Below are positions 33,207-43,765 of a stretch of 64,000 nt of DNA, in pieces (position 1 is the stretch's first letter; each line of letters starts with the position of its first letter). The stretch comes from Phycisphaerales bacterium UBA854 (GTDB taxonomy: Bacteria; Planctomycetota; Phycisphaerae; Phycisphaerales; SM1A02). Position numbers and translations under genes: made by a program. The stretch covers positions 35,196 to 99,195 of the forward strand of contig DBGM01000011.1 of the NCBI GenBank assembly GCA_002295885.1, read 5' to 3'. The notes beneath the pieces were generated by a model, which worked only from the letters and a program-made list of their open reading frames with translations, made no database searches and was not told the origin of the DNA.

Positions 33207-33212
33207 TATAAT
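33207..33212 (+). promoter_or_regulatory. Consensus -10 element (TATAAT) very close to the ubiA start
   Basis: A perfect TATAAT ends 9 bases before the ATG of the prenyltransferase gene. If used, transcription would start within a few bases of the start codon, giving a leaderless or nearly leaderless message. No good -35 is seen and there is no ribosome binding site between them. Confidence 0.5.
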
Positions 33213-33221
33213 CACATCCCC

Positions 33222-34157
33222 ATGCACGCCTCAGTCCCCGACCAATCCACCGGCCTCCAGGCCGCCCGCACCATCGCCGGGGACATCAAGATCGCCCACA
33301 GCGTCTTCGCCCTGCCGTTCGCCCTGCTGGCCGCGTTCATGGCCGCGGAATCCTCCGCCGGCGGCATGGAATGGGGTCCGTTCCTGATCGCGCTGCTGCT
33401 GATCGCCGTCGCCATGGTCAGCGCCCGGACCGTGGCGATGCTGGCCAATCGACTCTTCGACCGGCACATCGACGCCTTGAATCCCCGCACCGCCGGGCGA
33501 GCCCTTCCCAGCGGACGGCTTCGGACCGAGCAGGCGCTGGGGTCGATCGCGATCGGCACCGTGGTCTTCCTCCTGACCTGCCTTGGATTCCTCTGGTTGT
33601 CGGACAATCCCTGGCCAACCATGCTGGGCGTACCAGTCCTGCTGTGGATCAGCCTCTACCCGCTGGCCAAGCGATTCACCGCGCTGTGTCATGCGTGGCT
33701 GGGTTCGTCGCTCGCCCTGAGTCCGCTTGCCGCCGCACTGGCCGTGGCCCCCGAATCACTCGTGGACCTTCCCGCCTTGTGGTGCCTGGCCGGCATGGTC
33801 CTGGCCTGGGTGACCGGATTCGACATCCTCTACGCGCTGCAGGACGTGGAGATCGATCGATCACAGGGCCTCCACAGCATGCCCTCGCGTTGGGGAGTGG
33901 GACGTTCGATGTGGATCAGCCGGGGCCTGCACCTGGTCGCCATCGGACTGCTCATCGCCGCCTGGTGGTGGACCCCGGCATTCCGGTACGTCTTTCTCGG
34001 CGGCATCGTCCTGGCCGCGGGACTGCTGGTCTGGGAGCACACACTCATCGCCCGCCACGGTACCGGACGGATCACCCTGGCCTTCTTCACCCTCAATGGA
34101 ATCGTGAGCTGCCTGCTGGGACTCACGGGCGTGATCGACGTTCTTTCCGCTGGCTAG
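33222..34157 (+). CDS. UbiA-family aromatic prenyltransferase
   Basis: This is an integral membrane prenyltransferase of 311 residues with about eight hydrophobic segments. Both aspartate-rich motifs are intact: ANRLFDRHIDALNPRTAGRA and FDILYALQDVEIDRSQGLHS. A KIAHSVFALPFALLAAF start is typical of the 4-hydroxybenzoate/MqnP group that prenylates aromatic quinone precursors. In a menaquinone-using planctomycete it could serve the futalosine pathway (MqnP), but no other mqn gene is here. It overlaps the MgtC-like gene by four bases, tail to tail. Confidence 0.88.
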   Translation: MHASVPDQSTGLQAARTIAGDIKIAHSVFALPFALLAAFMAAESSAGGMEWGPFLIALLLIAVAMVSARTVAMLANRLFDRHIDALNPRTAGRALPSGRLRTEQALGSIAIGTVVFLLTCLGFLWLSDNPWPTMLGVPVLLWISLYPLAKRFTALCHAWLGSSLALSPLAAALAVAPESLVDLPALWCLAGMVLAWVTGFDILYALQDVEIDRSQGLHSMPSRWGVGRSMWISRGLHLVAIGLLIAAWWWTPAFRYVFLGGIVLAAGLLVWEHTLIARHGTGRITLAFFTLNGIVSCLLGLTGVIDVLSAG

Positions 34158-34630
34158 GCCTCATCCGAATCCGGATCCTCGTGCCGGTTCGACCAGAAGT
34201 AGATCTGCAACGCAAGCAGCGCGAAGATCGACACGACCACGGCCAGTTGGAACAGTCCCAGCCCGCAACCGACCCCGACCGATGCCGCCACCCAGATGCA
34301 CGATGCGGTCGTCACCCCGTGGACACGCCCGCGGGCCTGAATGATCGTTCCGGCACCGATGAACCCGATGCCGCCGACGATGCCGGCGATGACCCGGCTC
34401 GTGTCCAGGCGAAGCGTGGATTCGATGCCGGCCTGCTGTTCCGCCGCGTAGATGCCCTCCATCGCACCGATGCCGGCCAGAGTGAATGCCGCGGACCCCA
34501 GACTCACCATCATCATGGTGCGAAGTCCCGCGACCTTGCCCTTAGAGCGTCGTTCCCAGCCGATCACCGCGCCGAGAATCAGCGCAGACAGCAGGCGGAA
34601 GAACATGTCCCAAAAATCGATCGTCTCCAT
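34154..34630 (-). CDS. MgtC/SapB-family membrane protein
   Basis: The 158-residue protein begins with the family block FFRLLSALILGAVIGWERR, then GLRTMMMVSLGSAAFTLAG and DTSRVIAGIVGGIGFIGAG. TIIQARGRVHGVTTASCIWV completes the pattern. Four to five hydrophobic segments are present. MgtC proteins affect magnesium homeostasis and F-ATPase in pathogens; the role in free-living bacteria is unclear. It lacks the C-terminal ACT-like domain of Salmonella MgtC. Confidence 0.9.
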   Translation of the reverse strand: METIDFWDMFFRLLSALILGAVIGWERRSKGKVAGLRTMMMVSLGSAAFTLAGIGAMEGIYAAEQQAGIESTLRLDTSRVIAGIVGGIGFIGAGTIIQARGRVHGVTTASCIWVAASVGVGCGLGLFQLAVVVSIFALLALQIYFWSNRHEDPDSDEA

Positions 34631-34639
34631 GGCTGCAGT

Positions 34640-35434
34640 CTACACCGCACGCCAATACCGCCTCAACAGCCTCGCAGGCAGCAATGGAGCGAAACGGCAT
34701 AGGCATCGGTTGAGGAATCCCGGAATGCACACTGGACGGCCACGATCAACGGCACGCAGCGCCTGCTCAGCAACCGTTTCGGGATTCAGCCACAGCATCT
34801 TTGGAACAGATGGCTGCTTCGACCGTTCTCGCCACAACTCGGTACGCGTAAAGCCTGGACATATCGCCGTCACGTGAACACCATCAGCAGCCATGTCGAG
34901 ATTCAACTTCCTCGACCACTGGAGGATGAAGGCCTTGATGGGACCATAGAGGCCATCCCATGACAACCAGGGAATGAACGCATAGATCGAGGCGATATTG
35001 ATGATCCGCCCGTGCCCTCGAGTCCGCATACCCGGCAGCAGTCCATGCGCTAGATCAACGCATGACCTCAGCATGACCTGTAGACACTCATGCATCTGCT
35101 CGATCGGCATGTCTTGGATCAAGCAATCCGTAATGAAACCCGCATTGTTGACGAGCATGTCAACCTCGAGGTCAAGAGCCTCGATTGCCTGAAGCACTCG
35201 CTTCGGCGTATCAGGATCTGCAAGATCCTCGACCAGAACATGCACCTGCACTCCATACGCAGCCTTCAACTCAGCCGCAAGGGCACGTATTCTGCTCTCC
35301 TCGAGATCAAGCAGAACAAGCACGTCGCCGTCTCGGGCCAAACGCCGAGCGAAAGCGGCCCCGATGCCTGCTGCTGAACCAGTGATGACGGACACTCGTG
35401 TCACAGCAGGATCCCTCAGTGGAGTATGGCGCAA
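34640..35434 (-). CDS. Short-chain dehydrogenase/reductase (lower-GC paralogue)
   Basis: The 264-residue SDR has VSVITGSAAGIGAAFARRLA (cofactor site), MLVNNAGFITDCLI, IINIASIYAFIPWL with its serine, YGPIKAF (catalytic Tyr and Lys) and AICPGFTRTELWRE. It is clearly related to the next gene upstream (the CPGxTRTE block and YGPxKAF match). By hand count, bases 35101-35280 are 53 percent GC, well below nearby genes. It ends LPARLLRRYWRAV. The substrate is unknown. Confidence 0.88.
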   Translation of the reverse strand: MRHTPLRDPAVTRVSVITGSAAGIGAAFARRLARDGDVLVLLDLEESRIRALAAELKAAYGVQVHVLVEDLADPDTPKRVLQAIEALDLEVDMLVNNAGFITDCLIQDMPIEQMHECLQVMLRSCVDLAHGLLPGMRTRGHGRIINIASIYAFIPWLSWDGLYGPIKAFILQWSRKLNLDMAADGVHVTAICPGFTRTELWRERSKQPSVPKMLWLNPETVAEQALRAVDRGRPVCIPGFLNRCLCRFAPLLPARLLRRYWRAV

Positions 35435-35437
35435 AAC

Positions 35438-36235
35438 TCAGCGCGGGGCCGGAAGCGTGCTGCGGAATCTGCGGTGCCCGGTGGTCGACAGCGGAAGAAT
35501 CCGACTGCTGGCCACCAGGAGCTTGTAGATGAAACCGGGAACGCAGACGGCACGATTTCGGACGACGGCACGATCCGCATCCGCAACCACCCGGTCTACC
35601 TCCAGCAGTATGCAGCGGGGCAGCTTGAGGATCTTCTCCTCGACTCCGATGTTCCGGAAGAACTCGGTGCGGGTGTAGCCCGGACACAGTGCCGTCATGT
35701 GCACGCCGGTTCCGTGCAGATCAGCGCGCATCGAACGGGAGAATGCGAGCACGAACGCCTTCACCGGTCCGTAGAGGCTGCCGGCCGTCAGATTGAGGAA
35801 GGATGCGACCGAAGCCACGTTGACCACCCGTCCCCATCCACGCTCGATCATCCCGGGCACGAAGGCATGCGAAAGTTCGACCACCCCTTTCAGCAGGATG
35901 TCGAGGAAGGCTTCATGCCGGCTCCAGGCCGCATCCAGGAAGTCCTCTTCGAGGGCATAGCCGGCGTTGGAGACGAGATAGTCGATCGTCAGTCCCCGAT
36001 CCTCGACCGCGTCGATCAGCGATCGGGCGCCGTCCGCCCGGGCCAGATCCAGCGGGAGTTCCAGCACCTCGACCCCATCTCGAGTCCGGAGGGTCTGAGC
36101 GAGCATCGCAAGCCGATCGGCCCGCCGGGCCGTGATGACCAGATCGAATCCCTGCGCCGCGAGCAGACGTGCGTACGACTCGCCGATGCCCGACGAGGCT
36201 CCCGTGATCAGCGCCCGTCGCCTTGGTCCGGACAT
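35438..36235 (-). CDS. Short-chain dehydrogenase/reductase
   Basis: The 265-residue SDR has ALITGASSGIGESYARLLAA, YLVSNAGYALEEDF, VVNVASVASFLNLTAGS (serine), LYGPVKAFVLAFSRSM (Tyr and Lys) and TALCPGYTRTEFFRN. It is probably a fatty acyl or steroid-like ketoreductase, but the substrate cannot be read. The stop is 3 bases from the start of its paralogue downstream, so they look like a tandem duplication in one operon. Its GC content is normal. Confidence 0.88.
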   Translation of the reverse strand: MSGPRRRALITGASSGIGESYARLLAAQGFDLVITARRADRLAMLAQTLRTRDGVEVLELPLDLARADGARSLIDAVEDRGLTIDYLVSNAGYALEEDFLDAAWSRHEAFLDILLKGVVELSHAFVPGMIERGWGRVVNVASVASFLNLTAGSLYGPVKAFVLAFSRSMRADLHGTGVHMTALCPGYTRTEFFRNIGVEEKILKLPRCILLEVDRVVADADRAVVRNRAVCVPGFIYKLLVASSRILPLSTTGHRRFRSTLPAPR

Positions 36236-36244
36236 GTCGATTCC

Positions 36245-38806
36245 TTACTGGGAGAAGATGACGGTGGAGTAGGGACCGATGTTGATCTCGGCGGAGTAGG
36301 GCATGCCGTCCCAGGGAACGGGTTCGGCGCTCAGGTCCACGGTTCCCCAGTTCGAGAACGAACCATCGTACGACGAAGCGTCGCTGTTGAATCGCACGTA
36401 CCAGGTGCCGCCCTGCGGGAGTCCGATCCGGTACCCGGTCTGCCCGGACACCGAGAAGTTCGCTGCCACCACCACGTCATCACCCGCACCACCGTTGGCG
36501 AAGCGGTGCCAGGCCACGATCTTGTCGGTGTTGTTCTGGTGGAAGAAGTTCGTACCGCCTCCGCGCAGCCCCTCGGTGTTGCCCCAGAAGTTACGACGCA
36601 GTGAGATGAGGTCCTTGTAGAGCTGCAGGATGCCGGAATAGGTTCCCGCCCTCGCCCAGTCCAGCGCGACCCAGTCGTCCCAGGCGCCGTCCTCGAGGAA
36701 CTCCTGCCCCATGAAGAGCATGGGGACGCCGGGGGACGTCAACATGACCGCCGCGCCGAGGGTCGATCGCTTCTTCGCGTACCAACTGTCGGCACAGCCC
36801 GGGCAGATGGCCTCGACGAGCCGCTGCTTGCCGTTGCCGGCGGCGACCTCGTCGTGCGATTCGGTGAAGATGATCCGCTTAAAGGCGTCGCCGCTGTACT
36901 GGTAGGTGACGCAGGATCGGACGGTGTCCATGTCGCGTTCCGCATCGGAACCCGCGGTCAGGACAGCCCGAAGCGGATGCACGAAGGCCGCGTCCCACTG
37001 GGCGTCGAAACCCGCTCCGCCGGAACCGGTGCCGTTCGTGATCTCCTGATTGAGGTCCATGTCCTCCGAGGTCGAGAACTTCCACGGCTGGGTGGCATCG
37101 ATCTCGTTGTTGATCCACTGCAGCAGACCCCAGCCCTCGGGAATCGACTCGCCGTCGTCGGTGCGGTGGATCCACTTGGTGGCATCGACCCGGATGCCGT
37201 CCATCTGGTACTCCTGCAGCCAGTAGAGGACGTTGTCGCGGATGTACTGCCGGACCTCGCTCCGACCGTAGTCCGGACGCGGCCCCCAAGGCGTCTGCGC
37301 CCTCGAGTCCTGATAGAAGTAGATGCCGCCGTTGCCGTCGGTGTTCCAGCCGTCGAACTGCCAGAGATCGAGATCCGACGGGCCGAGATGGTTGTAGACC
37401 ACATCCGCCAGCACGGCGATGCCGCGGGCGTGGGCCTGCTCGACGAACCACTTGAAGTCGCCGGGAGTGCCGTAGTGGCTTTCGACCGCGAAGGGGTACG
37501 AGGGGTTGTATCCCCATGAAACGTCGCCGGGAAACTCCACGAAGGGCATGAGTTCGATCGCGTTGATGCCCAGATCGGCCAGATAGTCCAGACGAGCGGT
37601 GACCTCCTGGATGTTTCCGGGGGCGTAGGAACCGAAGCTTCCGATGTGCAGTTCGTAGATGACCAGGTCGTTGAACGACGGCATGTAGAAGGTGTCGCCG
37701 GACCACGAATAGGTGCCGGGATCGTAGATGATCGAGTTGCCCGTGGAGTTGGTGACGCGTCTGGCGTACGGATCGTTCCGCCAGTACCAGTTGTCGCCGT
37801 TGCGGATGACGAACTTGTACTGGTCACCGGGCCTGGCTCCGATCACGTCGGACGACCAGAATCCGTTGCCTTCGCTCCAGAGCTGGTGGGCCAGAAAGTC
37901 CCAGCCGTTGAAGTTGCCCGCCACGGTGACCTCGTTGGCGTTGGGCGCCCAGACCCGGAACTGGGTTCCGTCGTCGCGCACGCAGCCGGCCCCGAGAAAG
38001 GCATCGACCATCGCGTCCCCGAGGTCCATGTTGCGACCCCACGGGTTGTCACCGGTGCCTCCTTCGACGGAGTCAATGAGCACCATGAACTGCGACCAGT
38101 CCTCGACCGACAGGTCACCGTCGGCCTCGATCATCACGTAGAGGTTCGAGGCATCGTTGGAGACCTCCACGCGGACGATGTCCAGGCAGCCCTCCGTGAA
38201 GACGTCCCCGACCGTGTCCTCGAAGGCGAGCCCCGCTCCTCCCGCACTGGTGATCGTGTAGGAAAGGAACGGACCGGCGACTGACTGCACGTACCACCAG
38301 GGCGTGGCCTGTTCAGGATTGCTGAGGTGGTCGATTCCGGGATCGTTGTCCCCCGGCCCCGTGGAAGCCACATCGAAGCGGATGGTTCCGCCCGCTCCGA
38401 CACCGAGCCGCTCAAGGGGAATGGTCACGCGGATCACGCCGGAATAGGCGTCGACGAGATTCGGATCCCAACCGTCGTACTGCTCCCAGTCGCCACCGCC
38501 GCAGGCGCCCCATTCCTGGATGACCTGCAGCAGATCGCTGACGTCGACGGTGCCGTCCCCGTTCATGTCGGGCTCGACGCCGCCCCAGCCGGCGATCACC
38601 GCCAGCAGGTCACCGACATCGACGGCTCCCGAGCCGTCGATGTCCGAAGAGCACTGCATGCCCTGGTAGGCCCATTGCTGCGTCCATCCCGGCGAGGGAT
38701 CGGAATACGGGATGGCTCCCATTCCACCTCCCCAGGACTGGGCGGCCGCCGGGGCGGAAAGACAGATCAGTGCGAGAACCGATGGGATGCGAATCGACAT
38801 TGGCAT
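36245..38806 (-). CDS. Secreted GH13 glycoside hydrolase (alpha-amylase/branching-enzyme-like) with dockerin-like repeats
   Basis: The 853-residue protein has a signal peptide (SIRIPSVLALICLSAPAAAQ). Two dockerin-like calcium repeats follow at about 54-105 (DIDGSGAVDVGDLLAVIAGW and DMNGDGTVDVSDLLQVIQEW). Then come a beta-rich region, a CBM48-like domain (about 275-350, VTVAGNFNGWDFLAHQLW) and the GH13 barrel. Catalytic motifs are ADVVYNHLG, DGIRVDATKWIH with nucleophile Asp541, STSEDMD with acid Glu581, and TESHDEV with Asp652. It should act on alpha-glucans outside the cytoplasm. ATG 38806 was preferred because GGAG lies 6 bases upstream. Confidence 0.92.
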   Translation of the reverse strand: MPMSIRIPSVLALICLSAPAAAQSWGGGMGAIPYSDPSPGWTQQWAYQGMQCSSDIDGSGAVDVGDLLAVIAGWGGVEPDMNGDGTVDVSDLLQVIQEWGACGGGDWEQYDGWDPNLVDAYSGVIRVTIPLERLGVGAGGTIRFDVASTGPGDNDPGIDHLSNPEQATPWWYVQSVAGPFLSYTITSAGGAGLAFEDTVGDVFTEGCLDIVRVEVSNDASNLYVMIEADGDLSVEDWSQFMVLIDSVEGGTGDNPWGRNMDLGDAMVDAFLGAGCVRDDGTQFRVWAPNANEVTVAGNFNGWDFLAHQLWSEGNGFWSSDVIGARPGDQYKFVIRNGDNWYWRNDPYARRVTNSTGNSIIYDPGTYSWSGDTFYMPSFNDLVIYELHIGSFGSYAPGNIQEVTARLDYLADLGINAIELMPFVEFPGDVSWGYNPSYPFAVESHYGTPGDFKWFVEQAHARGIAVLADVVYNHLGPSDLDLWQFDGWNTDGNGGIYFYQDSRAQTPWGPRPDYGRSEVRQYIRDNVLYWLQEYQMDGIRVDATKWIHRTDDGESIPEGWGLLQWINNEIDATQPWKFSTSEDMDLNQEITNGTGSGGAGFDAQWDAAFVHPLRAVLTAGSDAERDMDTVRSCVTYQYSGDAFKRIIFTESHDEVAAGNGKQRLVEAICPGCADSWYAKKRSTLGAAVMLTSPGVPMLFMGQEFLEDGAWDDWVALDWARAGTYSGILQLYKDLISLRRNFWGNTEGLRGGGTNFFHQNNTDKIVAWHRFANGGAGDDVVVAANFSVSGQTGYRIGLPQGGTWYVRFNSDASSYDGSFSNWGTVDLSAEPVPWDGMPYSAEINIGPYSTVIFSQ

Positions 38807-38875
38807 GCAACACTCCGTCATGGCGATCGAAACCGACCGAAGACCACCCCCCCGCAGAGTATACGTGACCGGAAC

Positions 38876-39982
38876 TTACTCGATGCAGCCCCAGTCTCCG
38901 ATGACCTGCAGAAGATCGGCGACGTCGACCCGACCATCGTCGGTGATGTCGCTGACGCACTGCACCGGAGGCAGGCAGGGATCGGCATCATCGCAGCTGG
39001 TGCCGTCACCGCCGTATTCCCCGCCGTAGAAGGCGCAGACGTCGGCCGGGACGGTCAGGCAGGCGACGGAGTCGCCCGAAGTCACGCAGCAGGTGCCCAG
39101 GACGGTCAGGCACGGCTTCGCCGAGGCCCCGCTCTCGAAGAACTGGTTGCCGGGCAGGGCATTGAAGTCGACCGAACGCGGATCGGCCAGATTGCCGCCA
39201 CCGTAGATGCCGGCGAGCACCTGGTTGGAGATGAAGTCGTGGCCGGCGGCGTTGATCATCGCGGACACCCTGGCGGAGTCGATCTGGATCCCTTCTCCGT
39301 CCCAGTCGAACAGGTAGAGCGGGATCGCGATCTCCACACCGGTGGAACCGGCCAGATCGCCCTCGCCTCCGCAGTCGATGCCCGTACCTCCGGAGACACC
39401 TGCGATGTTCGAGTTGTCGACCGCGATCGACATGCCCTTGGCGGAGATCAGAGCCCCGTCGGCGCCCGCTCCACCGGTTCCGAGGAACCCGCCGTAGCCG
39501 CCCCCGTCGGTGCGGAGTTCGGCGTAGTTGGCAAAGAACTCCATTCCACCCTCGGCATTGACACCGCAGGTGATGGTGATCCACATGTCGGCCTCGAAGC
39601 CGACATCGAAAGTCATGCCGTTACCGCTTCCGTCGTCGCCCATGCGGTTGAGACCGCCGAAGTCGACGTCGGAGTTGTCGCCGCGGAGACGGTTCTGGCC
39701 GCCTTCACGGCAGTCGATGAAGACTTCCAACTTGTTGAAATTGGTCTCGAGGTTGCCCCCGAGGAAGATGTACAGGTTGCCGTTGGCAACGGATGCGCTG
39801 CCGAAGTTCAGCTCGGAACCGATGGACAGCCCGGGGTCCGGGTTGTCGTTGTTTCCGAAGTTAGTCGACGTGTTCTGGATGACTGCGGCATTCGAGCCTT
39901 CGTACAGGCCGTCGATGCTCTGGCCCATGGCCGATGCGCAGAGAACCGTGGTTGCGGTACACGCCAGTGCAAAAGTCTTCAT
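38876..39982 (-). CDS. Secreted protein with a C-terminal dockerin-like repeat
   Basis: The 368-residue product has a signal peptide (MKTFALACTATTVLCASAMG). A glycine/aspartate/asparagine-rich beta region makes up most of it (about 20-320), and it includes calcium-site-like stretches such as GNNDNPDPG. A cysteine-rich block follows (LTVLGTCCVTSGDSVACL), and the final DDGRVDVADLLQVIGDWG is a single dockerin-like repeat. The repeat is near identical in form to those of the adjacent GH13 enzyme. The function is unknown; it may be a surface or matrix protein. Confidence 0.85.
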   Translation of the reverse strand: MKTFALACTATTVLCASAMGQSIDGLYEGSNAAVIQNTSTNFGNNDNPDPGLSIGSELNFGSASVANGNLYIFLGGNLETNFNKLEVFIDCREGGQNRLRGDNSDVDFGGLNRMGDDGSGNGMTFDVGFEADMWITITCGVNAEGGMEFFANYAELRTDGGGYGGFLGTGGAGADGALISAKGMSIAVDNSNIAGVSGGTGIDCGGEGDLAGSTGVEIAIPLYLFDWDGEGIQIDSARVSAMINAAGHDFISNQVLAGIYGGGNLADPRSVDFNALPGNQFFESGASAKPCLTVLGTCCVTSGDSVACLTVPADVCAFYGGEYGGDGTSCDDADPCLPPVQCVSDITDDGRVDVADLLQVIGDWGCIE

Positions 39983-40102
39983 CTAATCCCTCTCCATGCG
40001 TTGCTTCGTGTTTCCATGGGACATGGCGCCCCACTTCGTTGACCCTTGATCCTAGAGCAAGAAAGGGCGGCAATGAAGCAAAAAGAAAGGAGATCCGAGC
40101 CC

Positions 40103-40133
40103 AAAACTTGCCTTAGGGACCGGTAAGAGGCAA
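40103..40133 (-). terminator. Possible intrinsic terminator of the C1B peptidase gene
   Basis: Immediately after the peptidase stop, the minus strand reads TTGCC(TC)TTA, loop CCGGTCCC, TAAGGCAA, then GTTTTG. This is an 8-bp stem with a 2-base bulge and a short U-tract. On the plus strand it is also followed by TTTT, so it could stop transcription in both directions. Confidence 0.5.
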
Positions 40134-40136
40134 TTT

Positions 40137-41507
40137 TCAGCCCGCCAGCGAGCCCATGGGATCCCAGGCCGGCAGCACGATGGGATCGGTGTCCAGTGCG
40201 GCCTGCAACTCCTCGGGGAGATCGGATCGCCGGGCCGCGATCTCGAACATGTGCTCGTTGAACCAGGAATCGTTCATCACCTGGAATCCCTTGCGACCCA
40301 CCTTCTCGTCGCCCCAGGAGTTCTCCACCCGCCAGCGTCGCGGAGTCCCGTCGACGACGTCGACACCGGTGAAGAGCATGGCGTGGGTCATGAGGGTCTC
40401 GTGGTAGTCCAGTCGCCCGCCCTTGTCGAGATCGAAGGGCACGTCGTAGAGGTTCTCGAGATCGTAGAGCTTCGCATCCCAGATGCCGATGTCGCGGCGG
40501 AACATCTTCCCCACGTCGCAGCCGAACCAGACCGGCTCGCCCCGCTCCAGCACGTTGCGGGTGATGTCCTTCATGACATCGATCTCGACGTTGAGGTAGA
40601 GCACCGGTTCGCCACCGACCACGTTGCCCAGATGCTCGACGGTGTAGGTCCGACCGTAGGGGCTCGACTCCCGCGCATCGTGCACGATGCAGACGAAGTC
40701 ATCGAGCGGCAGATCAACGTAGGTCTCCACGAACTGCTGCGGCGTCATCCGCCCGGCCCGGTGGAACTTCTTGTCCTTGTCGTTCCACTGCCAGTCGAAC
40801 TCGGAGGGGGGTGTCCCCAGATGGATGCAGAGCACGCGCCAGATGTGCTCGAGCAGCCCATCCTTGAGGACGCGGACCGCCTCGGGCGAATCACCACGCT
40901 CGTGGGCCGATCGCAGCTGCCGGGCCCCCTGGCGGAGCATGCCGCAGAGAATGATGTTCATGCGTCGCGTGCAGGACGAACTCTGCGTCTCCGGCATGGC
41001 CGTCTTGGGCACCAGCCCGTGCTTGCGCACGATGTTCATGAACATGTTCCACTGGCCGCCGTCGTCGAGGGGGCGATCCAGGAGGAAGCACACCGCCCGG
41101 TCGTCGATTGGACGATCCGCGGTCGAGATGACGGCCTCGTAGAAGTAGTTCGCCCGCTCGAACTTGTCCCAGAAGAGGGTGTAGTTCTGGCTGAACTCGA
41201 ACTCCTTGAGATTCATCTTCTTCATCGCTCCGGGCCGCATCAGATTCAGCGCCGCGAACATCCAGCAACGGCCCGACTGCCGCTGGTTGGTGACCTTCCA
41301 GTCGTCCAGCAGCGTCGAGAAGGTGTAGTCGAGACCGGCGACGATCGAACGATCCATCGCGACGTCGTCGACGGCCGTCTGGCTGACAGCGTTCTGGGCG
41401 ACCTTCCACTTGGGGTTCGCCTCGAATCCGCTGCGGAGCGCCTGGATCCGGTCCTCGTTCAGCGCGCCGGCGGTCGTGGGGTTCGATTCGGTCGACATCG
41501 TCGTCAT
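40137..41507 (-). CDS. pepC: Aminopeptidase C / bleomycin hydrolase (peptidase C1B)
   Basis: This cytoplasmic papain-fold aminopeptidase of 456 residues has no signal peptide. Active-site blocks are VTNQRQSGRCWMFAALNLMR (Gln and Cys), LMTHAMLFTGVDVVDG (His) and WRVENSWGDEKVGRKGF (Asn), and it shows the family's EFSQNYTLFWDKFERANYF. The length equals typical PepC, which forms a hexamer with active sites inside. GGAGGA lies 7 bases before the ATG at 41507, which decided the start over ATG 41522. Confidence 0.94.
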   Translation of the reverse strand: MTTMSTESNPTTAGALNEDRIQALRSGFEANPKWKVAQNAVSQTAVDDVAMDRSIVAGLDYTFSTLLDDWKVTNQRQSGRCWMFAALNLMRPGAMKKMNLKEFEFSQNYTLFWDKFERANYFYEAVISTADRPIDDRAVCFLLDRPLDDGGQWNMFMNIVRKHGLVPKTAMPETQSSSCTRRMNIILCGMLRQGARQLRSAHERGDSPEAVRVLKDGLLEHIWRVLCIHLGTPPSEFDWQWNDKDKKFHRAGRMTPQQFVETYVDLPLDDFVCIVHDARESSPYGRTYTVEHLGNVVGGEPVLYLNVEIDVMKDITRNVLERGEPVWFGCDVGKMFRRDIGIWDAKLYDLENLYDVPFDLDKGGRLDYHETLMTHAMLFTGVDVVDGTPRRWRVENSWGDEKVGRKGFQVMNDSWFNEHMFEIAARRSDLPEELQAALDTDPIVLPAWDPMGSLAG

Positions 41508-41569
41508 GGCTGCGTCCTCCATTTGGGCAGGATTCCATCATAGTCAACGACCGGCCGCGGACCGGGCAC

Positions 41570-41600
41570 AAAAAAGAGGACCCGCAACGCGAGTTGCGGG
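41570..41600 (-). terminator. Intrinsic terminator of dnaK
   Basis: Read on the minus strand, CCCGCAAC, loop TCGC, GTTGCGGG form a perfect 8-bp stem, followed by TCCTCTTTTTT. It lies 47 bases after the dnaK stop and is the clearest terminator in the window. Confidence 0.85.
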
Positions 41601-41646
41601 CCCCCCCTTTCGGGTCGTGCCGGAAAGTTGACTGGTCGGAGGAGGA

Positions 41647-43554
<1,908 letters not shown>

Positions 43555-43753
43555 AGAAATGCTCCTTCCGGCCGCTCTCGCTTCTGCAGCGTGCGGCTGA
43601 TGGTTACATTGCAATCATCATGCCAGTGGAAACGGACGCGACCGGCCTTCAGGACGGCGAAATCGCCCTTCACGGGCCCCCAGCGGCCTCGGCGATGACG
43701 AGAGCCCCTTCGAGCCTGCCAGAATGACTGCCTTGGATGCCCGCCTCCGGTGC

Positions 43754-43759
43754 TAGAAT
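43754..43759 (+). promoter_or_regulatory. Candidate -10 element (TAGAAT) seven bases before the dus start
   Basis: TAGAAT ends 6 bases before the ATG of the dihydrouridine synthase gene. The spacing implies a leaderless message if used. No ribosome binding site is seen and the -35 region is poor. Confidence 0.45.
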
Positions 43760-43765
43760 CGCCGC

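Noticed and set aside
43555..43765. CIRCE operator before dnaK
   Set aside because: No TTAGCACTC-N9-GAGTGCTAA-like inverted repeat is present; only ordinary sequence is seen.
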